Positions 20,821 to 33,779 of a stretch of 64,000 bases of DNA are shown here, one piece after another. Origin of the DNA: Ridgeia piscesae (taxonomy: Eukaryota > Annelida > Polychaeta > Sabellida > Siboglinidae); the NCBI GenBank assembly GCA_025642075.2, contig JAODUO010000436.1:260001-324000 (forward strand), given 5' to 3'. A program made the translations under genes and the position numbers. Within the stretch, counting starts at the first letter, position 1; each line of letters begins with the position of its first letter. Under the pieces are notes generated by a model. That model had not been told where the DNA came from. It saw only the letters and a list, made by a program, of their open reading frames with translations, and did no database searches.

Positions 20821-21297
20821 GACGTGCAAGTCTCACATGCAAAAACGAGGCTGGGGGCAATTGGGGGCAGGAGGTCCATATACTCCATGTTAACATATAG
20901 GACTGTTTTGTTTTTGGTCATAATAATCGAACTGTTCCGAAATAGCGTATTTCAGTTATATTGTCAGAAGGATTATTACAAGCAGAGGCAGTGGAACACT
21001 TTGCCGGTGACAATGATCACGGAAATCATGAATTTTAATCGATTATTATGGTGGTTGCCATGGCAATAGCGGCAAGTACTTGTGTTTGGCGATCTTGACT
21101 AATAATGAAGATTAATTAAATTATTATTATTGTGTACATCATGTATTACTAGAGGTAGAAACTATTATGTAATTTTAAATGGCGTTCAGTTGCTTCAACT
21201 AATTTAGTTATTACTGGCGTCCTGGCATTCATTATTAACGTAATGTTCTGTCTGTTGTATTGTGTTGTATATATGCCAAATAAAAGTTCAAGTTCAA

Positions 21298-21610
21298 ATA
21301 ACCCTGCCATACATTCCATTGGACATTTGAGCGATAAAACAGTGCTTGCGAGATCAGAACACAATACGCCTAAATGGACAATATCACATTATAAATGCAA
21401 TCGAAGTATTTATACAATACAACAAAAATATAACATTGTATCAATGTGTGCACATTTACCTGTAGAATTATGTTCGCTGTTGATCCACAGAAAAGAAAAT
21501 ACTCCAGACAGGAATTAACTTCGATTACCTAGGCTCCGTGAGGTGGCAGCACTGGTAATGTTTCCTTGATTTTCCCGCTAGGTTTTAGAAGTTTTTAAAA
21601 GCTATTCCTT
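21298..21610. other. Inner end of the left duplication arm
   Basis: Reverse complement of about 37755-38112, with shared blocks such as GAGCGATAAAAC and GGTGGCAGCACTGG. Beyond about 21610 the arms no longer match. Confidence 0.75.
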
Positions 21611-21827
21611 TGCTGGTGTGTCTAAAAGCTATATTTAGCACTCACATGGCGCTGTGTAGCCCCACAGTGGGATATAGTTCCCAAGTGAACATGTCATTAA
21701 AGAATGTGTGTGTATGTCACAAGCTTATATTGAAGTAATCAAGATGTAATTTAAAGACTTCTGCATCATACACGTTACATACATAGTGGTCATATTGTAC
21801 TGTGCGGCCATTTCCCTGTGTCACTGG

Positions 21828-22009
21828 TCACGAAAACTCGGGCTTTTAGCATTGTCTAGTAGGAAACGCTAAAAGCCCGAGGTTTCGTGATGATTTTACA
21901 AGTGAAATAGATTGCATGCGCTAAAAGAAATGTCTTCACAGTGTGTACTAAGATCAACAATTTAATTCACACCGGTGGAAATATAAACTTAATAACTACG
22001 GATACGTTC

Positions 22010-22097
<88 letters not shown>

Positions 22098-22195
22098 TTC
22101 CACGGTGTGAATTAAATTGTTGATCTTAGTACACACTGTGAAGACATTTCTTATAGCGCACGCAATCTATTTCACTTGTAAAATGATCACGAAAC
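21828..22195. mobile_element. Foldback (MITE-like) element with about 100-bp inverted repeats
   Basis: Bases 21882-21985 and 22097-22195 are near-perfect inverted repeats around an AT dinucleotide core. A second hairpin with 14-bp perfect stem (CTCGGGCTTTTAGC / GCTAAAAGCCCGAG) lies immediately left (21828-21890). No transposase; probably a non-autonomous element. Confidence 0.75.
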
Positions 22196-22199
22196 TTTC

Positions 22200-22271
22200 T
22201 ATGGACATTTATAAACCCGGTTTTCTCTGACAAAGATAATATATGCGTAAAACCAGTGTTATATAACAGAA

Positions 22272-22302
<31 letters not shown>

Positions 22303-23040
22303 GAATGACTGACAAACGATTCGTTTGTTTCTGAATTCTTGGCGCTTGACGTCATTCGTATAGGTCTACTAGTCACGTGGTTTCGTCAACAATCAAAATG
22401 ACGTCATTCGTTTGAACTTTAAACTCGTTGGGGCACGGTTAAAGACACTGCGGCAAGGTTCAGCGTTATATGGACAGACATCGTTAATTGTCATAGGCCT
22501 ATATAAACTATTGTCGGTAGTTTTTCGGACTAGTTGGAATTGGTGGCGGAACTCACGATTACGAGCTCACCGAGGCAAACTTAACTATAAATACAACATA
22601 GGCGTTATTAATATTTGTCACCGTTTTATTGAATGGAATGAAGCGTAAGCCTACGAAGTATAATAATAGGCATAATGACTCATGATAATGTTCGTTTTTT
22701 TAATGCAGTTTAACGTTCCAGATTATCGTCCATTACCATGTCAAGTGTTCTTTTGCGAAGTGACACTTGAACCTCGTCGTTTCGGACGTTTTGGTGACTT
22801 TCTACGCAATTCGAACATAACATAGTACATACACATAACAGACACGTAAATCGAACAGACAAGCAACATTGGTCTCGTCCACAAACCGCCACTAGCACCA
22901 GGTCTGGATACACAACAGGGGAATCCAATCAACAGTGCGAACTTTTAAAGTTCGATTTGGCCCTGGATCTCATCCGGGAATTGCAACGGTCCCCCGTAAC
23001 AACCCCCTCGTCACAAAACTAAACAACACTGAACATAGAA
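22200..23040. other. Spacer sequence without recognised genes
   Basis: Contains a TA run at about 22270-22300. The short open frames show no known motif. Confidence 0.5.
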
Positions 23041-23204
23041 TCGGGCGTTGACACTAATACGTCGTAGTGGCCCACAGAGAAAGAGACAAGACACGGACAG
23101 GACATACGATGCGGAGTTACTGATACCGGCTGTTGCTGCGGTAACATCGGATGTTCGCGTATTTGAAAGAAGCACTCTCGTTGCGCCGAATTCGCCCCGT
23201 TGCC

Positions 23205-23520
23205 CTTGTAGCGCTTTGGCGATGTCGCGTTTCGATGCGAGTTGAACGGCGATCGTGGCTGCGCCGGCGGATGTGTGAATGCGTGAATTGCCGCCGAAAG
23301 ATTTGGCTCGCCTGTGATTGTGACGTCACGCGGCATTCCGGATTTGCGGTAGCGAAGCCGAAGGTGGAGAACAGCAACGGGTTTTGGCGATGCCGCGTTT
23401 CGATGCGAGTTGAACGGCGATCGTGATGGCGCCAGCGGATGCGTGAATTGATGCGTGATGTTGTCGCCGACAGATTTGGCTACGTCTGTGATCGTGACGA
23501 CACGCGGCATTCTGGAAACA
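23205..23520. repeat. CpG-rich tandem duplication, about 175-bp unit
   Basis: The block starting GGCGATGTCGCGTTTCGATG (about 23218) recurs near 23391 as a diverged copy. Both end with a CACGCGGCATTC motif. This GC-rich patch is unlike its AT-rich surroundings. It is open on the - strand (23019-23588), with no recognised domain. Confidence 0.7.
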
Positions 23521-23589
23521 CAATAACCACATCTGAGTAACCATAAAGTTTTTATAAGCAAACGCATTATACATTTCGCAAGCAACATA

Positions 23590-24560
23590 ACTTAGATTTG
23601 AATTCGGACTGTTTTATATAGAAATGCCTACCTTTTTACCCGAGAGCGGTGTAACCATGGCATGGCGGCAACGTTCGTTGGCAGCGACAACTTGATGCAG
23701 TGAAGACGGCGATGAAATGGTATTCAATCGCACAGAGCATTGTGTGTCTTCAGACTTGCACGCGTTGCCGCTAACGTTCGACCGCTTCTGTTGTTGTAGC
23801 GCAAATGTTCAGGCTCGACAAACGATACATCCGAAGTCCTTTTTGGCTTCACCGTTCGACCTTCTGAACGTCTTGCTAGCTCGAGGAGTTGCGCTCAACT
23901 AATTTCCTTAACGATCAAATCCACGTATAACGTTACTCAGTCAAAGGTTTTGATTGGCTAATATGGAACCCCTGTTTAACTAGCCAATCAGAATGAATTA
24001 TTTCGAACATCCGGCAGAATGTTCTAGAAGGAAAGACTGTTCAGTAGACCAACGAGAACACTGGTTTTATAGACGGTTGACGTAGCCTAAACGGCTTTTC
24101 AAGGGTTGGATTTTTGGATATGACACAAACAAAGCGACGTTTTTGAAGACGAAACCGGATCGTTTCTACGCAATTTTGCATTTCTTGAAATAGGGCTAGC
24201 TTAGAATTTGTAAGTTTTTGAACTGGTGGTTGATTTTTATCAAACATGAGTTTTTTTAACTTATCAACTACCCAGTCATGATCAATGGACTGTCCCGCGA
24301 AAGTCAGAACGCGTACGCGTTTGATTACGTATACGCTCGAGGTGACGTGTTTAATTTTGCATAGTCATCGCGGGAAAACTGACTTCCTCTCCATGCCGAT
24401 AAAACGCGGTCCTTTGATAAATTTGCTTCCTCCATAAAACTTTGAATTCCGACGCTGGAAACTACAAAGAAATGTATAGTGTATAACTTATTTCTGCATA
24501 AATAAAATGGTGCTTTGTGTTTGTGAATAAAGCACAATATGGTTTAATTTAAATGCATGA
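23590..24560. other. Spacer sequence without recognised genes
   Basis: No domain, repeat family or RNA gene recognised. Confidence 0.5.
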
Positions 24561-24567
24561 TATTAAT

Positions 24568-24568
24568 G

Positions 24569-24624
<56 letters not shown>

Positions 24625-25012
24625 CTATATATATATCACCACCGCACCGCCTGCGCACACACATACGCCACGCGCACGCACGCCGCAGCGCATGCACACC
24701 AACGCACACGCACACACGCAGCACGCACACGCCACGCACACGCACACGCAGCACACGACACGCACACGCACACGCTCACACACGCACACGGACACACGCA
24801 CACACGCACACACACACACACGCACACACTCACACGCACACGCACACGCACACGCACACGCACACGCACACGCACACGCACACGCACACGCACACGCACA
24901 CGCACACGCACACGCACACGCACACGCACACGCACACGCACACGCACACGCACACGCACACGCACACGCACACGCACACGCACACGCACACGCACACACA
25001 CACATGCACACA
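24568..25012. repeat. (TA)n and (ACACGC)n arrays
   Basis: TA run at about 24568-24622, degenerate CACACG sequence 24650-24828, then a nearly pure ACACGC hexamer array of about 28 copies (24829-24998). Alternating purine-pyrimidine throughout. Confidence 0.97.
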
Positions 25013-25014
25013 TT

Positions 25015-25885
25015 GGCACGTAAACATAGAGTTCTCATGCACTGGCCTACAGTAATATTCTGTCAAGCTAGTCCGGCCTACTTTTGTTTGTCTTTAATAT
25101 GGTGAATACCTTAATTAGACCCTGAGCATACCGGTGAGCCCATAAATTATTATTGGTCTGCCATTCCTATTATGTTCTGTCATTAGGGGTGATATTTTGA
25201 AAATGTACAGGATTGTCAAGAACCTGTCATTCTTTGAGCCATCAGCCCGTCTGAGGTCAGCATTCCTACCACATGTGCATAAACAGCCAGTTGTTGTATA
25301 AACCTCAACTGTTGTGGTCAGGCAACATTGTAGACTCATTCCCACGCATTTTCCCACCACTATAGTTTGTAGACACCCTCGACCCCGACCAACAACCAGC
25401 GGGAGAGCTGTGCGTCGTTGCGAAATTATCAACATGCAATGTATTACACTTTCTTAAATTGGAGAAAACGTTGAAAGCCCGACCAATCAAAATGATTTGC
25501 CTAGTGAATGGATAGATCGAATGAGATATATTATAAACAATACAATAGTATACGTTCGCACCTTCCCAATGGACACAAATCAAATATAACCAATAAGAAA
25601 AGGACTATTGCGAAACAATTACATCACCACGCATTCTAGCCTTTTTATTAGTATGTATTACATTAATACCTCGGTTGCGTAGTTTTTTTTATTGCATTGC
25701 AGGTTCAATACATTCAATGATAACACTTGGGGAGTTATCAATAGGCAAGAAATAAGAACGAAATCAAGACTGATCGTCACAACTTCTTTATTGCATTGCA
25801 TATTTTTGCAACATGATGCATATGCTGTTCCATCATATCACTTCATTATATTGGTGAGCATCACTCCCTGTACGGGCTAAAATTA
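25015..25885. other. Spacer sequence without recognised genes
   Basis: Nothing recognisable on either strand. Confidence 0.5.
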
Positions 25886-25888
25886 AAA

Positions 25889-25983
25889 GCCGAGATCACT
25901 GCCGCACAGGCCGAGATCACTGTCCGAGTTCACCGAAACAGGCCGAGATCACTAAAGCCGAGATCGCGAAAGGCCGAGATCAC
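25889..25983. repeat. Short interspersed motif cluster GGCCGAGATCAC
   Basis: GCCGAGATC occurs five times in about 95 bases with irregular spacing of roughly 15-30 bases. A diverged CCGAGTTCAC lies between the second and third copies. Confidence 0.75.
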
Positions 25984-26334
25984 AGGAGAATACCTAGTTT
26001 ATCAATTCTTACTTCAAATGATTGGACTGATGGAGCATCTACCACAGACTGTGGCAGACTATTCCATACATCAGTAGATCGGAATATAAATGAATTGTTT
26101 CGGATGTTTAATCGACATCTTTCTTTAAATATTTTGAGGTTGTGCCCTCTCGTTATTGAATCGTTTTCCATTAATGTAAAAAACAATTGATGTAACAGAA
26201 GAATCATATTTCCCAGTTAATATTTTGTAAATTTCAATCATGTCTCCCCTAAGACGACGGGATGAAATAGTTGGTAGGTTTAATCTTTGTAAGCGTTCTT
26301 TATAATCAAGTTGCTCGACGCTGAACATTTTCAA
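25980..26334 (-). mobile_element. LINE ORF2 C-terminal fragment
   Basis: On the - strand two overlapping frames read LDYKERLQRLNLPTISSRRL with GDMIEIYKILTG, then FRSTDVWNSLPQSVVDAPSV. These are standard motifs of LINE reverse-transcriptase tails. The frame is broken near 26170. Confidence 0.85.
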
Positions 26335-27530
26335 GTGCTGTTATGTGCTTTATTAAATACGGACTCCATACCTGATGTATCAAATAAATCTTCCGTTAAA
26401 TTACCAATTCTGGTCAAACATACAATGTATATGTTACTTTACACTTACGTTTTTTTGCGAGAAATACCCATAATTATAATTTAGAACTTCTGTAATTTAT
26501 ACTTTGACTGAGAATTAACTAACTAGTGGCAGTACAGTAGAAAGATTTCTATCATGTCTTGGACATATATTTACTAATCTTTTTATAACTTATACAACTT
26601 ATTTATTATATTAACTATTCTTTTTTATTGTGTTTATCTACATGTATAAATTGCATATTTATCAATTGTAAAATCGGTTGTATTGGTTATACTTATTTTC
26701 TGTTATACTACGGTTTTACATTATATATAACCTATAACTTTATTTAATTACAACTTTGCTGGTTTTCTACTTTATATAACGACTGATCTTATATTCTTCA
26801 ACTTCAGAATAAAATTACATTGACATCACTGGTATTTGCTAAATATATTTTTTTGCAGCTTGAAACTGTTATTACCCTAAATAGGGCCACATACGCAAGA
26901 AGTACATAATTGTATAGGAAACATTATACAGAATTCTGCAGAATTGCACAAAATATTCTTATATAATTTATCTTTACCTACAGGATATTAATTTTAGTAT
27001 TATGCTTAACTGTTTGCTATGGGTATATAGGTGTACGTAATACTCGTTTTATTTATTGATTTAATTAATGTATGTTTTTTATTCAAACAATTGTCATCAA
27101 TAAGGAAGTTATTACTAATAGTAATGACATTGTTGATAACATGTTGAAAACATTTGCAAATAATTTTGTTTTATTAAAGTCAATGTATCTGTGACACTTG
27201 ACATATTTTTGCTATCCACAGAGCATGTATCCAGAGATAGCTAGAGCAGTGTAAATGCATACAGGCATATTGACCTTAAAGGGGGAGTGAAGCGGCTGAA
27301 CAACCACAGCCCAAACATAAGAACATATAATTTACAGCACTTGTCACCATAATTTGACAAGCACAGCGTCACGGTATATTTTTTTAAACTGAGCTACTTT
27401 CAACACAGGGCGCTGCTATCTTGCCTAGGGCCTTTTCCATTTGATCAAAAGGCTTTACAATCCCGGAAGCCAGCTCAGAAGTATTTTGGCATAGCTCTCG
27501 CAAAAACGGGCCAAACGCATTAAAACAAGA
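26335..27530. other. AT-rich spacer
   Basis: No gene or element recognised. Confidence 0.55.
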
Positions 27531-27705
27531 TCTTATTTAGCGCAACAACCAATCCTCAGGATTGCTGAAAGCGCTTTACACTTTATTTCCCCGACAGACC
27601 TGTTCAATCAGATATACCATCTCAACTTCTCTGGGAAGCATCCAGCGATATGCTATAATTAATGCGCGAAAGCTACTCGTATAACATATCCACCACTACC
27701 TATAG
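27530..27705 (-). mobile_element. SINE body fragment
   Basis: Matches the body of the SINE at 41612-41912 (blocks CCAATCCTCAGGATTGC, CCCCGACAGACCTGTTCAA, ATTAATGCGCGAA) in the same orientation. The tRNA-like head is missing or too decayed to see. Confidence 0.75.
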
Positions 27706-27709
27706 CCAT

Positions 27710-30370
27710 GCAGGTACCATTTTTACAGCTGGAGTGAAAATCGGTTAAACAAGAGAGTGAAAAAAATTGCCTGCAGTTTAGCATCAGCAGAGAATTGGGT
27801 ATTAATGTTGACTTTATGAATACTGTCTGTTGAACACTAGTTTTGTTTTCATGTTAGCCATTACATGAGGACACTGTTTTTTGACATTATGCAAGCTGAG
27901 GATGTGCTGTTTATATGCATTTTATCATCGAAGCCAGAGACCAGAACGACAAGTAGGAAATGGCGAGAAGCATTGTCAGTAAAATATTATTATCATTATG
28001 AGTATGGTATCATTGTATTTGTTTCTGGTAACATCTGTACATGTGTGTACCGCACAACTTTCTATGAAATAATGAGTATAGCAACAATAAAAACATGCTA
28101 CATAATCAATCACACTTAACATAGTGTCACTATTACGTATGTTATGTCTATCCAATGACATTGCCCATCACAACCCAAGTCAATTGCAATATTACCTGGG
28201 AACACATTTAGTATTTAATTTAGGCAGTAGAATATTGTATAACTTCATGTATGCCTCTGCTTTATTGCTAGAATATGCATGGTCAAATATGCATTACACA
28301 CTCAATCTTTACTAGTAATTGCTTTGACATATACAATAAGTCACTAGTGTCCGATATTAAAAAAATTGACAGATTAATAAATTTCTAAATACCGACAACG
28401 TTTTTTATCCCCCAAACATTATGTACCCAAATGTGGATCTCACTTTTTAAGAATTTGCAGTTTGCTTTTCAAATGACAAACAAGCACACATTTGTTTTAG
28501 TTGGGGTCAGAATAGTCTCGTGACAGCAGGTAGTAATATCACTGATCCCATGATTAAAATTAATAGTTACATGAGTAAAAAACATTTAGAACCTTACATT
28601 GGCCCATAGCCTGCATTGTTACCTGCAAGGGTTGTAAATATCATGATCAAAGTACAACAGAGGACTGCTGTTACTAATTGCAGTTAACAGCCTTGTGCAA
28701 ATTAGGCAATCTTAGTAGTGTCCTGTGTTTCCTAGCGAGTGAAAAGACTATCCATACCCAATACAAACATCACTGCCTGGATGAAGCCCCATCATCTCTC
28801 TTGTGCACTTGCATTTTTTTACCAGTTCACAGTCATAATGTTATGTTAGGGCATGATGAAAAGACAAACCACTGCAACAGAGGTCAGCTTTAAATGTTGC
28901 TAACTTTGAGTGTTTAAATAAATCTTCAAATTTGTTTTAGTACTAATGGCTGTTGGAGAATGATTATCGATCAACATGACTAGTATCTTGAATCGGAAAT
29001 GAATAGTATTACTGTGTATAACGAAATAAGACTATAAAATAAGAATATAAAGTAGGAAAATTATATTTTAATAAGGCATGTATTCTGCTTTCAATAGTAC
29101 CGCAGACATCAGCATTGTTCAGTTAGTGCAGTTAGTGTTTGATAACTGGAAGGTGTCCATAATCACTTCCCAAAAGTATTTATTATTAGGAAAATGGCCA
29201 AGAAGTTTATTTAGAAAACCTTTTACAAAGCAATACAAAAAACTTATATATCTCGGAAAAGACTCAGTTGGGTAAAACCCCACCCACAAATGAAACTTAT
29301 GTATAAACCCCAATGTAAAAATATTCTTAAATTAAAAACAAAATATTAGTATTTAGAATAAAGCCGACATTTGTATTTTTGGAAAATGCAAGTATGACTT
29401 TGATTATGGGTAAATAGGTATCTCTGATTGGAACAAGGAGGACATTGATTGCACCTAACTAACTTAAACATTTTATTTCCTTATATGTGCAAGTGGGCTT
29501 GTATAATTGGTTTACTATGTAATTTATGTGAGCTGCTTATGTAGGAGTGGGTTTTGTTTGTTTGTAATGATGTCTGAATGATTCAGAACACATACATATT
29601 AATTAAAATATGCCAGGAAGGTTAGTCATATAATGGAATCCGCACAGAATGCACCATTGAAAAGGTAATGTTCAATTTATTGCAGGAATGTTCCCTGGTT
29701 GAAACACAACACCCTGCTCAGCCCACTGTCCACTGGTCTCATTGAGACAGAGTTGACTAGTGACCCTGGCTAGCAGTAGCAGACAAGCCAGATAGCTGAT
29801 ACCCAATACACAAAACTGATATGGGGGTCATTTCAAGGGATCTTCTCAAAAACCAAATCACCAGTATTACTTTGTGTTTTGGGGGCCCTTAGAATGATGC
29901 AATAAAATACAGATTTTGCGTAATAGAAAAATTCAATACATAAAAAACAGCTACAAAAAGTGGATTTGTTTAACACTGTGGGTAATATAATGTCTGGGAT
30001 CTCCTAGAAGCCTGTAATAATTCAGACCAAATTTAGATTTCTGCGCATAGTACGTTACAATATCCACATATGCATCTACACAAAATTAGATCCCGAACAC
30101 TTCTCCGAAATGCCACCTATAAATTGATTTGACTGTGGTTTTTATGAAGATAGAAAATTAGAAAACAAAGATGACAAAAACATTTTTATTTATATGTATA
30201 TCACAGAAGATACATACCATCTTATATATGTATCATTCTTTTCAGATGAAGGATTCACAAATACCAAGCACACCTTAAAGGATCCTGTGCACCAGATGAC
30301 ATTGTCCTTCATTGCAGTATGGATGTCACATTGCAAAGCCTTTAACTTATAGTGTCAAACTCAAACAGAG
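27710..30370. other. AT-rich spacer
   Basis: No gene or element recognised; the short open frames have no coding character. Confidence 0.5.
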
Positions 30371-30373
30371 CCA

Positions 30374-30652
30374 GTGATCATGTCACCAATGCGATACTTC
30401 ATCAATGCAGCAATTAATACAGATGATATTGTTGTTCCAGTGAATATTCATCATGACCATGGGTATGCAAAGTTGTCGTCGCAGTCCTGCATACCTTCTT
30501 CAACTGACCATGGCAGTCTAGTCAATGTGGATGACACTTCGAATGTCCCAGTCTCACTGTTTCCATCTTCAGATCATTCTGTCTGCAACAGTCAGAAGGA
30601 AAATTCGGAATCTGTGGTAGCGGATGACAGCAATGATGACAAAGAGAATTGA
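30374..30652 (+). other. Possible coding fragment, unknown
   Basis: A 92-codon open frame of Ser/Asp-rich composition (VADDSNDDKEN at the end) that reads more like protein than its surroundings. No known domain, no clear splice context, and a second frame follows to 30806. It may be a remnant of a retrocopied or transposon gene. Confidence 0.25.
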
Positions 30653-30809
30653 TGATGATCAAGGCAGTTCTGACACTAATGAGAAACAGAGAAAATTTTG
30701 TAGTTGCTTACAACAACAAAACCAATTTCCCTTTTCTGCACCTGAAACCAGGCTAGTATACTATGCCTGTTGCCTGTTGAAGCATCCCATTGAACATGTG
30801 CAGTGATGA

Positions 30810-33150
30810 TATACATGCAGCTAACCGATACATTCTAACATTTGATTTATAGTAAACAATCATTATCTTATAATGATTATTAGTAATTGGCAAAACTGTG
30901 TAATTCATCAACATCACATCATGAAGTCAGCGCATTGGTTGATTTGTCTGTGAAATACTTTAATATAATTATCACAGCATTTCACAAACAAATAATTTTT
31001 ATGTAAAATTGTGACAGCATTTTGCAAACACATGAATTTATGATTGTCATGATGTGGTCATATACACCTGCGCATGATATCCAATATACTGTATACATTA
31101 CATTAAAACTCCAATTCAATATTCTCACGTGAATTGAATGTCCTTATTACACATCTATTTATTATTCAGACTACATTATAAATTGCATGGCAGCACGCAT
31201 ATCTAAATAACATTATTTAAATAAATTAAACAAATTGTATTAACATTTTAAAATGGAAATTAAATAATTATATTAAAAGGATGCACACATCATGTAATAT
31301 CCTGTCAAAAATAAAATAAGTTTGTAACAAAGATTTACGTTACGAATTCGAAGATAGAATTTATTTTTTATTTAATATGTCTCATTGTGTGGCCATACAA
31401 GTATAATTGCTCTGTTTAGGTTTGAATTACAAAATAATTTTTCTTTGATACTGTTGAATTACATATTACTTACCTACTACCTCCTTTGGTCGAACGAACG
31501 AGTCTGCACGCAAATCGTACACATATAGATAACAGACCGATATCTACCATTGTGTCATTGATAGATAACAATGTCATAGTATAGTTTAGTGCAGGCATCT
31601 GTCAAAATGGTCGGCAACCCAGCTTTCTCCAGACAATATGCGAATTGACGTGCGTCGACATTAATAGTATCCAAGGTCAAATACAATGCCACATCTAGCA
31701 TTGTTCCTCAAAACTAAACATCACTGATTCCATAAAAATTGCGATCTTTTTTCGCCGTCTCGCCGACTCTCGGCGGGTTTAATTGACGCCTCGCACCTCG
31801 GCTCGCACGCTGGTTACGAATGGTTGGCTTTATGCGTCACTTGTGCTATAGATGCTTCTCTTACTTGTGCTACAAATGCTTCCTCTGTCGGATCCAGTTT
31901 TCTTCTGTGATTTATCCAAGACCACTAGCAAATAGCGTGGCTCCTCGCTAACGTAAAACACATCCGACATTTGTAAACAATAGAAAGGTCCGGACTGACT
32001 TTCCTTTCGGTAGGCCCGCCCCTTGAAGCCTGTCAAAATCTGCTCTCGGGAAGTGTCACGTTTCGAATTTTTTCATTGGTTAAAAATCGTAATAATATAA
32101 TTTCCCCTTTTTATTACGAATGCAAATAAATATTATTTGTTGACACAAGGACCCCTTTCGTGTATAAAAAGGTCCATATCTTTGTTTTGCGCAGAAATGT
32201 CTAATAACGAAGAAAACCGAAAGAAACCAAAATTTTACATGGGCTAGATAGGAGGTAATCAAACCACTCGGCTTGGAATAAAGATGGCGTTACGCAGTGT
32301 TCTATGACGACGATTTAGGCACTGAATTTTTTTTTTTCCCAGTTTGTCTGATAAGTGAATATGCTTCTTTCACCATTAATGTATACTTATATAGTATACA
32401 TTTAGGTATATGGAACAGCTTTTTTCCCCCTTTAATTAGATAAGATTTTCTTATTTTGCACAAGCATTTCCTGTTGTAGTGCCATACAAGTAATCTGTAT
32501 CTGATCGAATCCTTCTCAAAGTATCTCAGTGCCAACCAAAATATCATTGTTTTAATAGTGTGAATATTTTATTTAAAAAATGTAGTAATATTTTCTCAAA
32601 TGTTTTATTGACACTCCATGTTGTAATGCCATTATTATTCACAAAAATCACAATATAGTCCAAAGTACTTCAGGGCCTCTTGGCCCATTTTTTTTTACTA
32701 TAATAGTGTATTTTAAATTCAACATAACAATTTGTTTATATGAATTATGTGTCTTCATTGAAAGAGTGTACAATGTTTTTTATAGTGTGCATACATGTTA
32801 TGATAAATGATGGTCGTACGCTGCTGATATTTCTAAGGGCACCTCAGGGCCACCCAAAAATCTGCATGTCCACATTTTGACTGTGTCTGCCTGGACAGGC
32901 TGGGAAACGATACTTGTGTATTGTCTGGCTTGACCCCAACTATTGAGACTAGGTGGCCGGCCAGGAACATGGCTAATTGGTAACATGCATACTGGTGACT
33001 ATGCCCACAGCCATGCACTGAAGGCCAGGTGGCATATCTTGAAAAGGGAATTCCCTCTGTGGCATGCTGCTTCTGCATGTTTTATTTAAGCTGTAATAAT
33101 TATCTTTAAAATAGTGTGACTGGCATTTTGTCACCTGTGTGTGACATATA
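30810..33150. other. Spacer sequence without recognised genes
   Basis: A dispersed repeat related to 11020-11150 lies at 32281-32400. Open frames on the - strand at 32798-33078 have no recognised domain. Confidence 0.5.
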
Positions 33151-33152
33151 TA

Positions 33153-33198
33153 ATTATATTAGGCATACCTGAGGATACTCAGGTATGCCCAATATAAT
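33153..33198. other. Near-perfect DNA hairpin
   Basis: A 21-base arm containing GGCATACCTGAG, loop GATA, then the complementary CTCAGGTATGCC arm with one G-T type mismatch. Function unknown. Confidence 0.85.
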
Positions 33199-33779
33199 AA
33201 TGATGAAATAATTATTATAACATTATTGTTTATACAGCTATTGTATGGTTGGCACTGACAGTTTAATTTGTGAGAAATGGTTTCATAATAATTATTATTA
33301 TTATCTAAACCCAATGGTTTTTAAATACAAGATATTTAAAAAATTTTCGTCATGAATAAATTAAAAATGGGGGTTTTTTGAAGGGCAAAATGTCTCGAGG
33401 GTCACGTGAAACACTTTCTTGCCACAAGTTCATACCCGGTGGCCGTGCCCAAGAAAATGAAATTTTTCACTTGTTATAATTTATCAGCAAATGTAGATGG
33501 CCTATCAGTATGGATATTTCCCATATGCCGGAATACTGGGGCAGATAAGGGATCATTGTGGGAATTTGTTTGTCAACTAGGCAGCTATCCATCGTATGCA
33601 TTGCATGGATGACCAACGAACACACCAGTATTTGTTGCGATCGTTTCTGCACATGTTTGTAAATTGGTGTTATTATGTACAGTATATTTACACCACAAGA
33701 CATAGTGATTTTAGTTTATTGTTTTGCTATGATAATGGAGTCATAATAGTGTTTTGATAACTTAACTTGTTAGGCTTTC

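Larger units (their letters stand above)
17280..21297 (+). mobile_element. Non-LTR retrotransposon (L2/CR1-like LINE), decayed, about 4 kb
   Basis: The boundaries come from comparison with the right arm, which is uninterrupted near 38112; a candidate target duplication ATAAC flanks it (17275-17279, 21298-21302). From the 5' end: an ORF1 remnant ending TWTVDGRIVCLL (17295-17477); an unexplained stretch (17491-18150); then ORF2 from the ATG at 18159 with frameshifts and stops. ORF2 has endonuclease motifs TIQECWL and GDANINLL with LIDHIF, reverse-transcriptase motifs FIDLSKAFDTLD and LFADDTSLLF, and a C-terminal tail up to about 20818. The 3' end AATAAAAGTTCAAGTTCAA is a short hexamer repeat like those ending L2/CR1 elements. 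Not intact. Confidence 0.85.

Noticed and set aside
23019..23588. 189-codon gene on the - strand
   Set aside because: Open mainly because of GC-rich duplicated sequence; no domain, no splice context, and also open in other frames.
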